A stretch of DNA of 31,468 bases from Paraglomus occultum (taxonomy: Eukaryota > Glomeromycota > Glomeromycetes > Paraglomerales > Paraglomeraceae), in the NCBI GenBank assembly GCA_910592205.1, contig CAJVPJ010000265.1:1-31468 (forward strand), written 5' to 3'. Every line of letters starts with the position of its first letter. The stretch's first letter is position 1. A program made the translations under genes and the position numbers. Shown piece by piece: positions 28,488-31,468 of the stretch. Below the pieces are notes generated by a model, which did not search any database, was not told the origin of the DNA, and saw only the letters and a program-made list of their open reading frames with translations.

Positions 28488-31468
28488 ATGAATAACCAAA
28501 CTGTTAGTGATGGAGCATTACGAATCCGCAAAAAAAGAGCAATGGAAACAGCTGATGAATGAGAATCTCGTCTTAGTAAGGACCGAGAAAGGAAAAGAAA
28601 AAAAGCAGAAGAAACCAAGGAAAATTGTGCCAACCGATTGGAGTATCAACGTAAGAAAGCTATGCAACAAAGGACAACGCCACAACATGAACATGGTAAT
28701 ACACAGCAAACATTTGAACTACCTCCTGCTGCTAAGCTTAGCATGGCTGATCAAAAGCTTTTGAAGGATTTTCATAAAAGGATGGATAAGCTTCAACATG
28801 TTGTTTGTCCTGTTTGTAATGAAAGTTGTCCATCAATAGTGCTTGTAAAAGGAAAATGTCAACGGTGCTATAGTGAAAAGATCATGCCTAATAAATTTTC
28901 CGCAGATAACAATATGGACCCAGGAGACATTCCAGAAGAACTTCAAGACCTCACAGAGATTGAAGAAATGCTTATTGCAAGAGCCTTCACTGTAATGTCC
29001 ATATACAGATTACGTGGCGGTCAGTATGGATATAGAGGAAATGTTGTAAATTTTCCTCAGGATATATGTGAGTTTGCAACACGGCTTCCACGGCATCCCA
29101 TTGTCATTGGAAGTTCTAATCATACAACGCCATTCTGCTATGATTTAACAGCATTCCGAGATTTCACTGTCCGTCGGGCAAAAGTTGCCTGTGCATTACG
29201 GTGGTTGAAAGCCAATAATCGATACTATACTGATATTATAATAGATGAAGAGGCTCTTCAATCCTTGCCGGAAAACTGTTCTATTGCAGATCAGCTACCA
29301 CAAATTGAAAATGATCAATTAAATGAGAATTCAAGTGAAGATGAAAATGGCAATGATAATATGATCACACACACCTTTGTTCCATCACCTCCTCCATCTC
29401 ATAGTGAAGAACTTGCTATTAAAAGCACACTTAATCGAATACAATTTGAAAATCCACCCATGACATGGCCACAGATTGACAATAGTCCTATAAATGAGTT
29501 CCAAACCCCAGGTTATATTGCAATGGCATTCCCAACATTATATCCAACTGGAAAAGCAGATCTTCATGCAGAACATATTAGAGATATAAAGCCAGCAGAA
29601 TACTTCAAGCACCTGCTTAGATATAAGGATGGAAGATTTGGACAACACACCTGTTGGCGTTACTTTGCATTGAATTCTCAGATGCGATGGCAGGCATTGC
29701 AAGAAGGGAAAATATATGTTAAGCAAAACTTAAATGATGATGAACTTACTGTTAATGACATCCAAGAGAGAATTGCAACAGGTGATAAACACATGGCTGA
29801 TTGGATAATGCAGTATGGTCATGGCAATTCTGGATGGCACGGAGATGTGAACTGGCAGACATGATCAAACAACTGGGTTCAAATGGAATGATATTTTTTA
29901 CATTTAGCTCTGCTGACCTGCATTGGCCTGAATTGCATAAGTTAATGCCAGAAAGAAATACAAAAAAAAATGAATACACAAAATGTTATCATACAAACCT
30001 TGTTGATAATCCACATGTTGCTGCTTGGTTTTTTAATGAAAGGTTTGAAAAATTTTTCAATCATGTGCTAAAGAAACATTGGAATCTGGAAGATTGGTGG
30101 TACAGATTTGAATGGCAACATCGTGGCAGTGTCCATGTACATGGTATTGGAAAGATAAAACATGGACCAACAATTGAATGGGAAAAAATAAAAGATGATG
30201 AGAATGCAATGAATGAGATAGTCAAATATGCTAATAGTCTAGTTACCACAATTAATCCAGGGATTAATGCACCTATTCCAAACCGCCATCCATGCCAGAA
30301 GAATCATAGTGAGCTGCAAGATGATTTGCAAGATTATATTGATCTAATTAATAAGCTGCAGCGACATACCAGATGTAGTCCTTCTTACTGTATTCACCTT
30401 AATCAAAAGGAGAACAGATATGTAGGTTCAAATATCCTAAAGAAAAGTCAGATTACACATTTGTGCATGATGATAGCCATGGCAGACCAGAACTTGTAAC
30501 AGCATGAAATGATCCACTTATAAATCCGCACAGCAGATTACAACTGCAAGGATGGCGGGCAAATGTTGACTTAATATTAAAGCCTATCCTCAGCACACAT
30601 GCAGCTCTACAATATATTTCTAAGTATGCAAGTAAATCTGAACCACAGTCAGTAGCATTTTCAGAAATATACAATCAGATACTTAGAACAAGTCAGAAGA
30701 ATGATCCTTCCCTTATTACAATTCAGAAGCTCCTCCTCCACAGTGTTTCTGAGTGTGATATTTCAGCTCAAGAAACAGCTCATCTTCTTCTTGGAATTCC
30801 CCTATACCATTCAAGCTGGTCATTTGTTACATTAAACCTTAACAAGGAATCACCACGATAGCTTCACGGTAGTGGCAGTGAGAAAGGAACAGGCCTAAGC
30901 AATGAATTTGGATGCACAGGACAATCTCCTTTGACAAAGTACTGGAATAGACCTGTAGAATTTGAAGACTTTTCATTATTTCAGTTAAATCTAACACACA
31001 AATTTGTTAATGGAAATTGGAAAAAATGTGCAAAAGAAAACATAGTCCAAATATGGCCACGACCATCCCCAATACATCAAGAATCTGATTGGGAAGAATT
31101 TTGTTGAGTAAAGGTCCTTCTTCATGTCCAGCACAGAAATATTGAACAGTTGACTGAAAGTGGTGATATCAAATGGTCAGTACTGTATGATCATTATATC
31201 GAAGAGATTAACAATGACCCAAATGACCTGCTTGGACCAGCTACAGATAATAAAGAAGAGATTTCTGAAGAAGAGGAGCTACTGGAAGAAGAAAATGATG
31301 ATGATGTGAGGATCAAGAGTCTAAGATGACGTATTCCTCTCTGAATTTGCTGCAGAACGATAGGTGTCACCAAGTGCCGAACGGTGATACAGGCAGCAAA
31401 TATTTGCTGCTAATGCAGTAAAGTAGTACCGGCAGCGATGGTAGATTAGTAATTAGAAATTAGAACGA
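28488..31468 (+). pseudogene. Helitron Rep/helicase protein, N-terminal part, broken and truncated by window end
   Basis: Frame opens at ATG 28488 with a basic leader (RIRKKRAMETADE, stop at 28560, ESRLSKDRERKRKKAEETKE) typical of Helitron proteins. Then a Cys region (CPVC at residues 107-110, CQRC), a region resembling the one ahead of Rep in fungal Helitrons (LTEIEEMLIARAFTVMSIYR), and FPTLYPTGKAD. A shift near 29820 leads to FWMARRCELADMIKQLG, FFTFSSADLHWPELHKLMP and the HUH site RGSVHVHG (30123-30145). A shift near 30420 leads to CRFKYPKEKSDYTFVHD and to the tyrosine motif YISKYASK (30613-30636). In-frame stops are at 28560, 30505, 30859 and 31105; another shift lies near 31320. Rep proteins nick and rejoin single strands in rolling-circle transposition; this copy cannot. 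The helicase half would lie beyond the window. Confidence 0.88.

Overview
The window reads as AT-rich nuclear DNA of a fungus, most likely an arbuscular mycorrhizal fungus (Glomeromycotina, Rhizophagus-like). The grounds are short GT-AG introns, expanded families of protein-kinase-like, Sel1-repeat and BTB-BACK genes, a kinase N-terminal module typical of that group (C-x2-C...C-x2-C followed by W-T-[ST]-x-N...[LI]-x-W-I-[PE]), and many decayed transposons including two Helitrons. The taxon is inferred from family content; no marker gene is present.

Layout: 1-544, 3' end of a kinase-like gene (+). 2755-5148, gene A, kinase-like plus Sel1 (-, 719 aa). 7097-7830, broken kinase-like pseudogene (+). 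8383-10760, gene D, an intact 4-exon kinase-like gene (+, 716 aa). 11530-12444, Helitron remnant. 14215-17085, gene B, kinase-like plus Sel1 (+, 879 aa). 17223-17438, a 216-bp MITE with perfect target duplication. 18262-18802, a second inverted-repeat element. 18919-19705, BTB-BACK pseudogene. 21073-24803, gene C, kinase-like plus Sel1 (-, 1170 aa). 26225-26700, remnant of an integrase-type transposon protein (-). 28488-31468, Helitron Rep N-terminal part, broken by stops and frameshifts and running off the window.

Genes A, B and C are three dispersed copies of one architecture, and their four exons join in identical phases: a kinase-like fold (about 250 aa), a linker, a run of about 9 to 21 Sel1 repeats of 36 aa (108 bp), and a hydrophobic C-terminal tail. 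All three have Ser where the catalytic HRD Asp should be, and each differs in the other key residues, so they look like membrane-anchored pseudokinase scaffolds rather than enzymes. Gene D has Asn at the catalytic Asp. It carries three degenerate N-lobe-like fragments, two followed by zinc-ribbon-like Cys motifs, before its kinase domain, with introns at matching positions.

The parts most worth following up are the A/B/C pseudokinase-Sel1-tail family, the repeated modules of gene D, a conserved block around CACGTGATCGTG upstream of genes A and B, and small repeat elements built from doubled short motifs.
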